This document shows positions 34,208-42,298 of a stretch of DNA of 64,000 bases, piece by piece (the stretch's first letter is position 1; each line of letters begins with the position of its first letter). Both the position numbers and the translations under genes were made by a program. Under the pieces are notes generated by a model. That model saw only the letters and a program-made list of their open reading frames with translations, had not been told where the DNA came from and searched no databases. The stretch comes from Flaviaesturariibacter aridisoli (GTDB taxonomy: Bacteria; Bacteroidota; Bacteroidia; Chitinophagales; Chitinophagaceae). The DNA is taken from assembly GCF_004343705.1 (NCBI RefSeq), contig NZ_SKFH01000029.1, positions 18,976 to 82,975 on the forward strand, given 5' to 3'.

Positions 34208-34435
34208 CTAAGCGTAGCTGTTCAGCAGGATATAGAAACTGACACCCCAAAATGCCAGGAACAGAACGATCATCATGATCGTGGTACCCAGGTGAAACCC
34301 TTCATGGGATTCGTTTACCGCACTCATTCGTTTCATCACGTCTTTCATAACATAGGTTTTTAATACACGTCGTTCTTCTTCTGTAAGAGGAAAAACGTGC
34401 CAATCCGTTTTCGGGTGATTTCGCTGGTTTTTCAT
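34208..34435 (-). CDS. Small single-helix membrane protein
   Basis: Encodes 75 aa. The basic N-terminal half (MKNQRNHPKTDWHVFPLTEE, then a Lys/Arg-rich helix) is cytosolic, and a single helix near 50-70 (TTIMMIVLFLAFWGVSFYIL) spans the membrane. I chose the ATG at 34435; the upstream frame start is in poorly suited sequence. No family recognised. Confidence 0.6.
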   Translation of the reverse strand: MKNQRNHPKTDWHVFPLTEEERRVLKTYVMKDVMKRMSAVNESHEGFHLGTTIMMIVLFLAFWGVSFYILLNSYA

Positions 34436-34474
34436 GATAAAATGTTTTAATAAGTGTGGAGGGCGAACCACAGG

Positions 34475-34509
34475 GAAATCTCAGATTCCGGGATCTCTGA
34501 TTTCAGATT
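34475..34509 (+). repeat. Single heptanucleotide arm upstream of the DUF4268 gene
   Basis: gaaatct, cagattc, cgggatc, tctgatt, tcagatt. The same word family recurs at 37588-37705 and 56366-56407. No facing arm here. Confidence 0.5.
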
Positions 34510-34562
34510 CATTCGTAGCCAAGATAGTCGGGCATTGCCGGGTTTGCAAGAGGGGAACCCCG

Positions 34563-34570
34563 TATTTTTG
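34563..34570 (+). promoter_or_regulatory. -7 box of the DUF4268 gene
   Basis: TATTTTTG matches TAnnTTTG exactly and is followed by ATC and a GTG start codon. Confidence 0.5.
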
Positions 34571-34573
34571 ATC

Positions 34574-35035
34574 GTGTTTTCCCGCAAAGAAGCATCGGAA
34601 CTTCGCCAGGCTTTCTGGACCACCTTCGGACAATACCTGCAGCCTGTGCTGTCGGCCGAGGGCGCGCGCATCAACTGGGTCAACTACAAGACGGGCGAAA
34701 AGGACATCAGTTTCCGCATGGAAACGGGCAACAGCGCCGCACAGATCGGCATTGTGCTCGCCCATAAGGACGCCGGCCTGCGCCAGTTGTACTACGAGCA
34801 GTTCGTACAATTACGGTCCGCCCTGGAGAATCATACCGGGGAAGAATGGAACTGGCAGCCGGAATACTACGATGAGTACGGCGGGCTAACGAGCCGCATT
34901 TACATCGAGCAGGAAGACCTGCTGGTGCTGCGCCGCTCGGATTGGCCGGAGCTGATCTCCTTTTTTAAACCACGGATCATTGCGCTGGATGCGTTCTGGA
35001 GCGAAGCAAAATATTTTTTTGAAGCGTTACGCTAG
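34574..35035 (+). CDS. DUF4268 protein
   Basis: Encodes 153 aa. It fits the DUF4268 family: FSRKEASELRQAFWTTFGQYLQPV at the N-terminus, GARINWVNYKTGEKDISFRM, AQIGIVLAHKD, then FFKPRIIALDAFWSEAKYFFEAL. No ATG fits; the GTG at 34574 gives the family start, and the longer frame from 34454 would translate a repeat arm. The related domain occurs in some nuclease and restriction contexts, but here it stands alone. Function unknown. Confidence 0.7.
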   Translation: MFSRKEASELRQAFWTTFGQYLQPVLSAEGARINWVNYKTGEKDISFRMETGNSAAQIGIVLAHKDAGLRQLYYEQFVQLRSALENHTGEEWNWQPEYYDEYGGLTSRIYIEQEDLLVLRRSDWPELISFFKPRIIALDAFWSEAKYFFEALR

Positions 35036-35045
35036 CAGCAGGAGT

Positions 35046-35156
35046 CGTGAAGCGTGAAGCGTGAAAGGCAGACGCTTGCAAAGAGAACGGATGCCGCAGG
35101 CACCCGATCTTGCTTCCGCGCATCGCGGTTTCACGATTGACGCTTCACGCTTCACG
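35046..35156. repeat. Inverted heptanucleotide-arm element between convergent genes
   Basis: Left arm 35046-35066 (cgtgaag, cgtgaag, cgtgaaa). Right arm 35129-35156 (tttcacg, attgacg, cttcacg, cttcacg). They face each other across 62 nt. The right arm ends 4 nt before the flavoprotein stop (35161). The unit word is close to that of the trpG element. Confidence 0.8.
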
Positions 35157-35160
35157 ACCG

Positions 35161-36111
35161 CTACGCCGCCATCTCTCCCTTATCCGCTTTTAGCTTCGTG
35201 CGCTTTTTTTCCGCCAGCTCCTTGATCAACTCTTTGTTGATGTTCACCGCCGCCTTCGCGCCTTCAGCCGCTGCTACCACCACGAAGTGCATGTCGCGCG
35301 AGGCGTCGCCGGCCACGTAAAGGCCCGTGATGTTGGTCTGCTGCGACCGGTTGGTGATCACGGCCCCCTTGCGGCCCACATCGCAGCCGAAGGCTTCGGC
35401 GAGGTTGCATTGCTGCGTGAACCCGTTGACGAAGAACAGCGCATCCATCGGTACCAGTTCCCCGTTGTTCAGGCGTACGCCCTGCAGCAAGCCGTCTGCC
35501 CCTTCCAGGCCCTGCAGGCTTTCCGTAATAATACGGATGCCGCTTGCTTCGAGATACTCGCGGGTGGACGGCTTGATGCGCGTATTGCCATCGGTGAAAT
35601 AGGTCACGTCCTCGCTCCAGGTGTTTTTCAGTGCAAGGCAAAGCTCGGAGCCGTCTTTCGTTTTCGCGTATACGGCCAGCCGCTGGTCGCGCCACTCCCA
35701 GCCGTCGCAGTAGGGGCAGTGGTGCACCGATTTTCCATAGAGCTCCTCGAAGCCCGGAAGCGTGGGCAGGTTGTCTTTGAGTCCCGTGGCTACCAGCAGC
35801 TTGCGCGACAGGTAGCAGGTGCCTTCGCTGTCGAATGCCTCGAAGAGACCTCCTTCGTTGCGGGCCGCGCGGACAATTGTTTTTCGCACTACGCGTACCC
35901 CGTATTTTTCCAATTCCGGGGCGCACAGCTTCAGGAATTCCGCGGGTGGAATATGGTCGCGGGTGAGGTAGTTGTGCATACCGTGCGACCAGCGGTTGCG
36001 GTAGTGGCCGGTGTCGAACACGAGCACGCTGCGGCGGCAGCGGCCCAGAACGACGGCGGCATTGAGTCCCGCGGGGCCGCCGCCGATAATGAGGCAATCG
36101 AGTACATCCAT
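35161..36111 (-). CDS. Thioredoxin-reductase-like FAD/NAD(P) oxidoreductase
   Basis: Encodes 316 aa. Two Rossmann domains: FAD motif LIIGGGPAGLNAAV (8-21), redox pair Cys132/Cys135 in HHCPYCDGWEW, and FAD C-terminal motif ITGLYVAGDASRD. The variant motif CPYCDG and the weak NADPH motif suggest a TrxB-like relative rather than the main thioredoxin reductase. No thioredoxin or BshA-type partner is adjacent. The start lies 10 nt after the upstream beta-CASP gene, so the two are probably co-transcribed. Confidence 0.85.
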   Translation of the reverse strand: MDVLDCLIIGGGPAGLNAAVVLGRCRRSVLVFDTGHYRNRWSHGMHNYLTRDHIPPAEFLKLCAPELEKYGVRVVRKTIVRAARNEGGLFEAFDSEGTCYLSRKLLVATGLKDNLPTLPGFEELYGKSVHHCPYCDGWEWRDQRLAVYAKTKDGSELCLALKNTWSEDVTYFTDGNTRIKPSTREYLEASGIRIITESLQGLEGADGLLQGVRLNNGELVPMDALFFVNGFTQQCNLAEAFGCDVGRKGAVITNRSQQTNITGLYVAGDASRDMHFVVVAAAEGAKAAVNINKELIKELAEKKRTKLKADKGEMAA

Positions 36112-36121
36112 AATTCCAGTC

Positions 36122-37555
36122 TTAAGCAGCTTCGGCTTCCCCGGTTTCCGTCGTGCCGAGTTCGGCTTCCTGGTGCTGCGCCGGGATCACTACGTTTTTG
36201 AATCCTTTCAGTTCGAGCTTGGCGGCAAGGGCTTTCTGGGCACCGCCTTCGCCGTGCACGAGGTATACGGCCCGCACCTTGTCGGCTTCCTGCCCGCTCA
36301 CGAAGCGACAGAGGTCGTCGCAATCGCCGTGGGCGCTCATCCCCGGCAGCTGGCCGATCTCGGCTTTCACCGGCACCGGGTCGGAAAAGATCTCGACCTC
36401 CCGCTCGCCGCCGATCAATTGGCCGCCCAGCGATTTGGCGCTGCAGTAGCCTACCAGCAACACTCCGTTCTTCGCGTCGGCGAGGATGTTGTTGATATGG
36501 TGCCGCACACGCCCGGCATCCGCGGTGCCGCTGGCGGAGATGATCACGCAGGGTTCTTCGTATTCCACCAGCTTGCGGCTGTCTTCCACCGACTCCACGT
36601 AGGAGAGGCCCGGGAAGTCGAAGGGATCGTCGTCTACCGCCAGCACCTGCTGCAGGCGCTCGTTGAACTGGTGGGTGTATTGCTTGATCGTTTGGGTCGC
36701 TTTCAGGCTCAGCGGGCTATCCACGAAGTACCGGATTTCGGGCAGGCGTTTTTCCAGCGAGAGCTGGTTCAGCGCGTACAGCACTTCCTGCGTGCGCCCG
36801 ACGCTGAATGCCGGGATCACCAGTTGTCCGCCGCGCTCCACACATACCTTCTTGATCCAGGCCTGCAGGTTCTCGATCGTGTTGAAGCGGATGTCGTGGT
36901 GCTTGTCGCCATAAGTGCTTTCGAGGATGATGTAATCGGCGGGATGCGGCTCGGCCGGCGGTGGCAGCAGCACGGAGCGCTGGCGGCCTACATCTCCGCT
37001 GAAGAGGATACGGGTTGTTTCGCCCTCGTCTTCCACAACGAGGTTGATGGCGGCACTGCCAATGAGGTGGCCAGCGTCGGTAAAGCAGGCCTTCACGCCG
37101 CGCCCGACGGTGAACCATTCGTTGTAGTCGAACGTAAGGAAGCGCTCGAGGGCGGCCTTTACGTCGTCGGGGCCATACAGCGGCTCGTAGGGCGGCTGCC
37201 CGCGCCGCGCGCGGCGCTTGTTGATCCATTCCGTTTCGTAGGTCTGTATCTCGGCGCTATCGAAGAGCAGGATCTCCGCCAGGTCTTTCGTAGCTGCGGT
37301 GCAAAAAATGGGACCGCTGAATCCTTCCTTCACCAGGCGTGGGATGAGACCGGAGTGGTCGATGTGGGCATGCGATAGCACGAGGGCTTCAATGGCTGAC
37401 GCGTCAAATCCGAAATCGTGGTTGAGGTCGTCGGTGTCGCGGCCCAGCCCCTGGAAGAGCCCGCAATCGAGCAGGAACTGCCGCCCGTCGCTCAGGGTGA
37501 TCTTGTGCTTGGTGCCGGTTACGGTGCCGGCTGCACCGTGGAAGGTTAGTTTCAT
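36122..37555 (-). CDS. Beta-CASP metallo-beta-lactamase-fold ribonuclease-like protein
   Basis: Encodes 477 aa. The MBL core has FHGAAGTVTGTKH, FLLDCGLFQG, ALVLSHAHIDHSGLIPRLV (HxHxDH), FTDAGHLIGSAAI and ILFSGDVGR. The beta-CASP insert and tail have ESTYGDKHHD, IPAFSVGRTQEVL, PCVIISASGTADAGRVRHHI and SAHGDCDDL. This is the RNA-processing family related to CPSF73 and archaeal beta-CASP nucleases. Cytosolic. RNA substrate unknown. Confidence 0.9.
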   Translation of the reverse strand: MKLTFHGAAGTVTGTKHKITLSDGRQFLLDCGLFQGLGRDTDDLNHDFGFDASAIEALVLSHAHIDHSGLIPRLVKEGFSGPIFCTAATKDLAEILLFDSAEIQTYETEWINKRRARRGQPPYEPLYGPDDVKAALERFLTFDYNEWFTVGRGVKACFTDAGHLIGSAAINLVVEDEGETTRILFSGDVGRQRSVLLPPPAEPHPADYIILESTYGDKHHDIRFNTIENLQAWIKKVCVERGGQLVIPAFSVGRTQEVLYALNQLSLEKRLPEIRYFVDSPLSLKATQTIKQYTHQFNERLQQVLAVDDDPFDFPGLSYVESVEDSRKLVEYEEPCVIISASGTADAGRVRHHINNILADAKNGVLLVGYCSAKSLGGQLIGGEREVEIFSDPVPVKAEIGQLPGMSAHGDCDDLCRFVSGQEADKVRAVYLVHGEGGAQKALAAKLELKGFKNVVIPAQHQEAELGTTETGEAEAA

Positions 37556-37587
37556 GCTGGACTATATCCAATATCCATACCCAAGTA

Positions 37588-37705
37588 AGGAATCTCAGAT
37601 CTCAGAGTTAGGATGCCTGATTTGCTATAAAGCTTACCATAAAAAAACGGATCGCATCGCGATCCGTTTTAATTCAGACATCTGAAATCAGACATCCGAG
37701 ATCCT
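37588..37705. repeat. Inverted heptanucleotide arms around a terminator
   Basis: Left arm 37588-37622 (aggaatc, tcagatc, tcagagt, taggatg, cctgatt). Right arm 37671-37705 (aattcag, acatctg, aaatcag, acatccg, agatcct). The intrinsic terminator 37644-37670 lies between. The right arm contains two bases of the next gene's TAG stop. Confidence 0.75.
37644..37670 (-). terminator. Terminator of the 102-aa protein gene
   Basis: A 12-bp stem (aaaacggatcgc / gcgatccgtttt) with a 3-nt loop. Nearly the same hairpin recurs at 52712-52740. Confidence 0.8.
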
Positions 37706-38012
37706 AATCCATGTCGTTCTGACCGAGGTTGCCCTCGTTGGAATCGTTCAGCTGTTCGCTGCGGCCTTCGATGCCTTCCTGGCGTTGCTGGCCACCGCTC
37801 AGCTCACGCGACTGGTAGTTCTCCCAGGAACTGCCGCGCTGCGGGTTCTGGTCACGGCTACCCGAAACATCCTGCTGCGAGCTCTGCTGGCGTTGTTCCT
37901 GCTGTTGGCCGCGGCCGGAAGAAAAATTCTGGTCCTGCGACGATTCCTGCTGACGGCTGCCCATCGACTCCTGGCCGAACGAACTGCCTCTTTGTTGATT
38001 ACCTCTTTCCAT
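37704..38012 (-). CDS. Low-complexity Gln/Ser/Arg-rich protein, probably disordered
   Basis: Encodes 102 aa with almost no hydrophobic residues and no Cys: runs such as RGQQQEQRQQSSQQD and QNPQRGSSWENYQSRELSGG. It is expected to be intrinsically disordered and heat-soluble, like hydrophilin or stress-associated proteins, but no named family fits. It lies downstream of a phosphoesterase gene and is followed by a terminator. Coding is supported by an ATG start and full-length frame. Confidence 0.6.
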   Translation of the reverse strand: MERGNQQRGSSFGQESMGSRQQESSQDQNFSSGRGQQQEQRQQSSQQDVSGSRDQNPQRGSSWENYQSRELSGGQQRQEGIEGRSEQLNDSNEGNLGQNDMD

Positions 38013-38057
38013 AACTCACAATTTTGGACGGTAGCTACTTCCAAAACGATACCAAAA

Positions 38058-38792
38058 TCACACTTCGAATACGAAAAAGGGCAAATCCAGCTTGGAAAGG
38101 ATGGGCTTTGCCACGTTAAAAACCGGTACGCCATCGTGGGTGCGCCCTTCGAGCGTGCCCACGTGCGCGTGCCCGTGAAAGGCTGCCAGCACACCGTGGC
38201 GGCCCAGCGGCTCGGCGAGGCGCGAGCAGCCCAGGAAGGGAAAGATCTGCTCGGGCTCGCCCAATACCGTTTCCTTGATGGGTGCGTAGTGCATCAGCGC
38301 GATCTTGCGCGCCACGTTGTGCTCCTGGTCGAGGCGGGAGAGGGCGCGCTCGAGGTGCAGGGCCTCGTCCACGGCCTCTTGTACAAAGGCCTTCATGGCA
38401 CCTTCGCCAAACATCGACAGCACGTGCTTGTCGAAGCCGCCACCGAATCCTTTTACACCCGCGAAGCCCACGTCTTTCACGACGACGGCCTCGCCGTCGA
38501 GGATGTGCATGTCGGCCTTCATCAATATGCTCCGGATCAGCTTGTGCCGGCCCTTTTCGTAGTCGTGGTTGCCCAGGACCGCCACGATGGGAACGGCGCA
38601 TTGCTTCATTTCATTGGCCAATACTTCAGCCTCGCCCTCGTCGCCGGTGTCGGTCAGGTCGCCCACGATCACCAGCACGTCGGCCTGTCGCGACACTTCC
38701 TTGAAGAATTCGCCCCATTTACCGGTGTCGTTCTCCCGCACGTGGATGTCGCCCACGGCGGCTATGCGTACTTTCGATGCTTGCTCTGCCAT
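38058..38792 (-). CDS. Calcineurin-like metallophosphoesterase
   Basis: Encodes 244 aa. Two-metal phosphoesterase: IAAVGDIHVREND (metal site 1), VLVIVGDLTDTGDE, VAVLGNHDYEKGRH and AFHGHAHVGTLEG. Compact Icc/YfcE-like cytosolic form without a signal peptide. Starts 1 nt after the upstream nucleotidyltransferase-like gene, so the two form an operon. Substrate unknown. Confidence 0.88.
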   Translation of the reverse strand: MAEQASKVRIAAVGDIHVRENDTGKWGEFFKEVSRQADVLVIVGDLTDTGDEGEAEVLANEMKQCAVPIVAVLGNHDYEKGRHKLIRSILMKADMHILDGEAVVVKDVGFAGVKGFGGGFDKHVLSMFGEGAMKAFVQEAVDEALHLERALSRLDQEHNVARKIALMHYAPIKETVLGEPEQIFPFLGCSRLAEPLGRHGVLAAFHGHAHVGTLEGRTHDGVPVFNVAKPILSKLDLPFFVFEV

Positions 38793-38793
38793 A

Positions 38794-39546
38794 CTATACG
38801 GTTTTGATCGTCGTCACTTTGTAATCCCATTCCTTGATATCAATCGCGTACTGCGTCTGGTCGATGATCGGCCCCCGGCACACTTTCTCCATCGCGGGTG
38901 GAATGTCGTATTGCTCGGCCGCGCGGCGCAGCAGCTCATCAAAGATCCATTTGGGAATGATGTCGTGGAATTCGCTGGGGTAGCAAAACTGGAAGGAGAG
39001 GAGCGCCGCCAGCAGGATATGCCAATGCTGTTCCATCCGGAACATGAGGTGTTGCCAGTCGAGGTTCTTGCCCCATTTGAGTAAAATGTGGTTCACGTCG
39101 GCGCCGTCGTAGCGCTCACGGTTCTGTACGTACAACTTGCACCAGATGAGCTCTTCGGCGGGGATCATCTTAACGGCCACGTCGCAGAACGTGGTGTCGG
39201 GTGCGCGCTGGTACCAGGTATCGTCCACGCGGCAGATGTTGTTCACCGTATCGAAAATGAGGTCGATGAAGTAGGGGTCCTTGTGCACTTTGGCCAGCCA
39301 GCGTACGTCGTAGTTCTCCACGCGGTAGCCGCGCTCCTGGAAGAACTTGAGGATCTTGGGTACCTCGCTGGATTTGCAGAAAACATCGAGGTCTTTGGTG
39401 TCGCGGTAGATGCCCGTGTAATGAAACATCGAAAACGCGCCGCCCAGCATCCATTGGGTGCCGGTCTCGTGGAGCAATTCCAGCGCTTCGCGGTAAAAGG
39501 CTTTCGATTCCTGCCGCTGCTCTTCCGTAAGGGTTACTATAGACAT
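38794..39546 (-). CDS. Nucleotidyltransferase-fold protein
   Basis: Encodes 250 aa. The segment WMLGGAFSMFHYTGIYRDTKDLDVFC near residue 32 has the GG...(T)xDxD pattern of the nucleotidyltransferase/MNT fold seen in aminoglycoside nucleotidyltransferases and DUF6036-like proteins. A later IDLIFDT could supply the third acidic residue. The C-terminal half is helical. Co-transcribed with the phosphoesterase downstream. Target unknown; no toxin-antitoxin partner is visible. Confidence 0.65.
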   Translation of the reverse strand: MSIVTLTEEQRQESKAFYREALELLHETGTQWMLGGAFSMFHYTGIYRDTKDLDVFCKSSEVPKILKFFQERGYRVENYDVRWLAKVHKDPYFIDLIFDTVNNICRVDDTWYQRAPDTTFCDVAVKMIPAEELIWCKLYVQNRERYDGADVNHILLKWGKNLDWQHLMFRMEQHWHILLAALLSFQFCYPSEFHDIIPKWIFDELLRRAAEQYDIPPAMEKVCRGPIIDQTQYAIDIKEWDYKVTTIKTV

Positions 39547-39667
39547 TAATCCAATCTTTGAAGCAATGCCTTAAAACGCTGTGCCATGGTTCAAAAGGGG
39601 CGTCAGTAGCTGCCCGCCCCCCAGCAGAGGCGGGCTCGCCCGTTGCATCGAGCCCCTCCCGGCGCCT

Positions 39668-40070
39668 CCCCTTCACGGAAGGGAGGCACCCATCTCTGAA
39701 GTGACCTTCCCCACTTAATACACGAGTCAGGCCATCTTTGGACCGCGCCGACCGTTCTTTGAACCGCGCCGCCCCGCCTTTTAAGGGGGGACGCCCCCTC
39801 CTTGATGGGGGGCGGGGGGATTTCATTACCCCGCCGACCCATCTCCGGGATAGGCCAACGTGCCTTCGACGGGGGGCGGCGAAGGATCTGTAGGGGTGGA
39901 GGGGGTGGCCAGACCGGGCGATCGCACTTCCCTGATGGGCCAGGGTATCGCGGAACCCGGAAGCCCGCTACCGGGGAAGGGCAGAGGGGGCATCGGGGCC
40001 CCGCCGACTTGTTTCTGAACCGCGTCGGCGCGTTTTGGGAGCGGGTCGACGCAGCTTTGAGATGGGGGCG
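39668..40070. repeat. GC-rich degenerate array with 21-bp period
   Basis: About 19 consecutive 21-bp windows, the best being gccatctttggaccgcgccg(a) at 39731-39751 and ccgttctttgaaccgcgccg(c) at 39752-39772. Later units drift to cccatctccgggataggcca(a) and gacttgtttctgaaccgcgt(c). It fills most of the 39547-40090 interval. No convincing gene is present there; several frames are open only because of GC content and the period. Confidence 0.6.
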
Positions 40071-40090
40071 CCTGGAAGTGCCGCGGGCGG

Positions 40091-40603
40091 TCAGCTGCGC
40101 TGTGCGGGCCGGCTCTCCTCGTAGGTGGGGCCGTACAATCCGGGCGGTTTCACGCCGGCGGCGCGCAGGTAGATCACCAGCTCGCCGCGGTGGTGGTAGA
40201 GGTGGTTGAACAGGAAGCCACGCGCCACCTGGATCCTTGGGGTTGGCGGAACGATGGTTTGCCCCTTGTTGCGCATCGTCCAGTTCCGGAACAGGTCTTC
40301 CTCGCAGATGCTGTGCAACGCTTCCCGCGCCTCCGAAACGTTTTTTTCAAATAACACGCGCGTGGCCTCAATATCCGATGGATCGGGCCGTTGCAGGTTT
40401 TCCGCCCCGGGGTCGTATGCATCCAGCTTCAGCGTGCCCGCATACCAATGATAGATGGTAGCGATATGTTGCGCAAGCTGGCCCATCGTCCAGCCGAAAT
40501 CGGTGATCGTAAACCCCGTTTTGCCGGCAGGCACGGCCTCGAGGAGCTTCCGGGTATTTTTTACTTCGTGTTCGAATTCACCCTGCAGTGATTGAAGAAG
40601 CAT
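40091..40603 (-). CDS. DinB-family protein
   Basis: Encodes 170 aa of the four-helix DinB/YfiT bundle. The metal-binding histidines are at QLAQHIATIYHW (His46) and in FLFNHLYHHRGELVIYLR near 135-150. Such proteins include thiol-dependent (bacillithiol) S-transferases, which is suggestive because bshC is in this window, but no direct link is shown. Cytosolic. Start at 40603. Confidence 0.85.
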   Translation of the reverse strand: MLLQSLQGEFEHEVKNTRKLLEAVPAGKTGFTITDFGWTMGQLAQHIATIYHWYAGTLKLDAYDPGAENLQRPDPSDIEATRVLFEKNVSEAREALHSICEEDLFRNWTMRNKGQTIVPPTPRIQVARGFLFNHLYHHRGELVIYLRAAGVKPPGLYGPTYEESRPAQRS

Positions 40604-40646
40604 GGCCCTGGATTTGTAAATCGAAAGTTAGCAAAGGGACAGGCAC

Positions 40647-40679
40647 AAAAAAGCCCCGACGGTACCGACGGGGCTTTTG
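40647..40679 (-). terminator. Terminator of ahcY
   Basis: Stem aaaagccccg / cggggctttt (40649-40658 and 40669-40678), just beyond the ahcY stop on the minus strand. Confidence 0.8.
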
Positions 40680-40696
40680 ACTTTTTGAATTTTGAC

Positions 40697-42025
40697 TTAG
40701 TAGCGGTACAGCTCCGGCTTGAACGGGCCTTCCTTACCGATGCCGAGGTATTCGGCCTGCTCGGTAGTGAGCTCGTCGAGTTCGGCGCCGACCTTTCCGA
40801 GGTGGAGGCGGGCCACTTTCTCGTCGAGGTGCTTCGGCAGCACATATACCTTGTTCTCGTACTGGCCGCCGTTGGTCCACAGCTCCAGCTGGGCCAGCGT
40901 TTGGTTCGAGAAGGAGTTCGACATCACGAAAGAGGGGTGACCCGTGGCGCAGCCGAGGTTCACCAGGCGGCCTTCCGCCAGGATGATGATGTCTTTACCG
41001 TCTACATTGTAGATGTCTACCTGCGGCTTGATGGTGTCTTTGGTGTGTCCGTAAGCGTTGTTGATCCAGGCCATGTCGATCTCGATGTCAAAGTGGCCGA
41101 TGTTGCAGACGATGGCTTTATCCTTCATCTTGCGGAAGTGCTTTTCCGTGATGAGGTCGCGGCAACCGGAAGCGGTGACGATGATATCCGCTTCGGCAAC
41201 GGCGTTCTCCATTTTCTTTACCTCGAATCCGTCCATAGCAGCCTGAAGGGCGCAGATGGGATCGATCTCGGTTACGATCACGCGGCAGCCGGCGCCCTGC
41301 AGCGAAGCGGCGGAGCCTTTGCCCACGTCGCCGTAGCCGCCAACAACGGCCACCTTGCCGGCCATCATCACGTCGGTAGCGCGGCGGATGGCATCCACCA
41401 GCGATTCCTTACAGCCGTATTTGTTGTCGAATTTCGATTTGGTCACCGAGTCGTTCACGTTGATCGCGGGCATCGGCAGGGTGCCTTTGGCCATACGCTC
41501 ATAAAGGCGGTGCACACCCGTAGTGGTCTCTTCGGAGATGCCCTTTACGTACTGCACCAGCTCGGGGTATTTGTCCAGAACGATGTTGGTGAGGTCGCCA
41601 CCGTCGTCGAGAATGAGGTTGAGGGGACGATCGGCACCGCCAAAGAACAGCGTTTGTTCGATGCACCAGTCGGCCTCTTCGAGGGTCTGGCCTTTCCAGG
41701 CGAAGACACCGATGCCGGCAGCGGCGATGGCGGCTGCGGCGTGGTCCTGCGTGGAGAAAATGTTACAGGAGCTCCACTTTACTTCAGCACCGAGGGCCAC
41801 AAGGGTCTCAATGAGTACGGCAGTCTGGATGGTCATGTGCAGGCAGCCGGCGATGCGGGCGCCCTTGAGGGGTTGCGAAGGGCCATATTCTTCGCGGATA
41901 GCCATCAGGCCGGGCATTTCGGCCTCGGCGAGGCGGATCTCCTTGCGGCCCCAGTCGGCCAGGCTCATATCTTTCACCTTATAGGGAAGGCTGAAGTTGA
42001 TGTTGGAACGGGTTACTGTTGACAT
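40697..42025 (-). CDS. ahcY: S-adenosyl-L-homocysteine hydrolase
   Basis: Encodes 442 aa. NAD-dependent hydrolysis of S-adenosylhomocysteine to homocysteine and adenosine, completing the methyl cycle. Motifs are [63 protein letters not shown] (NAD loop), [25 protein letters not shown] and C-terminal [14 protein letters not shown] chose the ATG at 42025 (MSTVTRSN); the longer frame reads through the promoter. It feeds homocysteine to cystathionine beta-synthase (59033-60391). Confidence 0.95.
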   Translation of the reverse strand: MSTVTRSNINFSLPYKVKDMSLADWGRKEIRLAEAEMPGLMAIREEYGPSQPLKGARIAGCLHMTIQTAVLIETLVALGAEVKWSSCNIFSTQDHAAAAIAAAGIGVFAWKGQTLEEADWCIEQTLFFGGADRPLNLILDDGGDLTNIVLDKYPELVQYVKGISEETTTGVHRLYERMAKGTLPMPAINVNDSVTKSKFDNKYGCKESLVDAIRRATDVMMAGKVAVVGGYGDVGKGSAASLQGAGCRVIVTEIDPICALQAAMDGFEVKKMENAVAEADIIVTASGCRDLITEKHFRKMKDKAIVCNIGHFDIEIDMAWINNAYGHTKDTIKPQVDIYNVDGKDIIILAEGRLVNLGCATGHPSFVMSNSFSNQTLAQLELWTNGGQYENKVYVLPKHLDEKVARLHLGKVGAELDELTTEQAEYLGIGKEGPFKPELYRY

Positions 42026-42044
42026 TATTACGGGATTTGAGGCG

Positions 42045-42052
42045 CAAAGGTA
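42045..42052 (-). promoter_or_regulatory. -7 box of ahcY
   Basis: Minus-strand TACCTTTG, exact TAnnTTTG match, about 19 nt before the ATG. The rest of 42053-42298 holds nothing I recognise. Confidence 0.55.
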
Positions 42053-42298
42053 CTGCTTTCCGGCCGAAGGCGCGTGCCGGTACGCCTTCATTTAGACCTG
42101 TTCACCTAGCCTTTTGCCCATTTTGCCGGAATAGGTTCCTTCAACCCCCCGCGAAGGGGTAGTTTCGTACACCCAATAATCCTGTGAAACCCTTACCCCG
42201 CAAGCATTTCGGCGAATAGGTCCTTTCCCTTAACCCGTCCTCGCCGAACCCTTAGCCAAGCCCGGGTGATCTCTAAGGATAACCCGAAAACCAACCTC

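Noticed and set aside
38794..39546. MNT/HEPN-type toxin-antitoxin system
   Set aside because: The nucleotidyltransferase-like protein is large (250 aa) and its operon partner is a phosphoesterase, not a HEPN protein.
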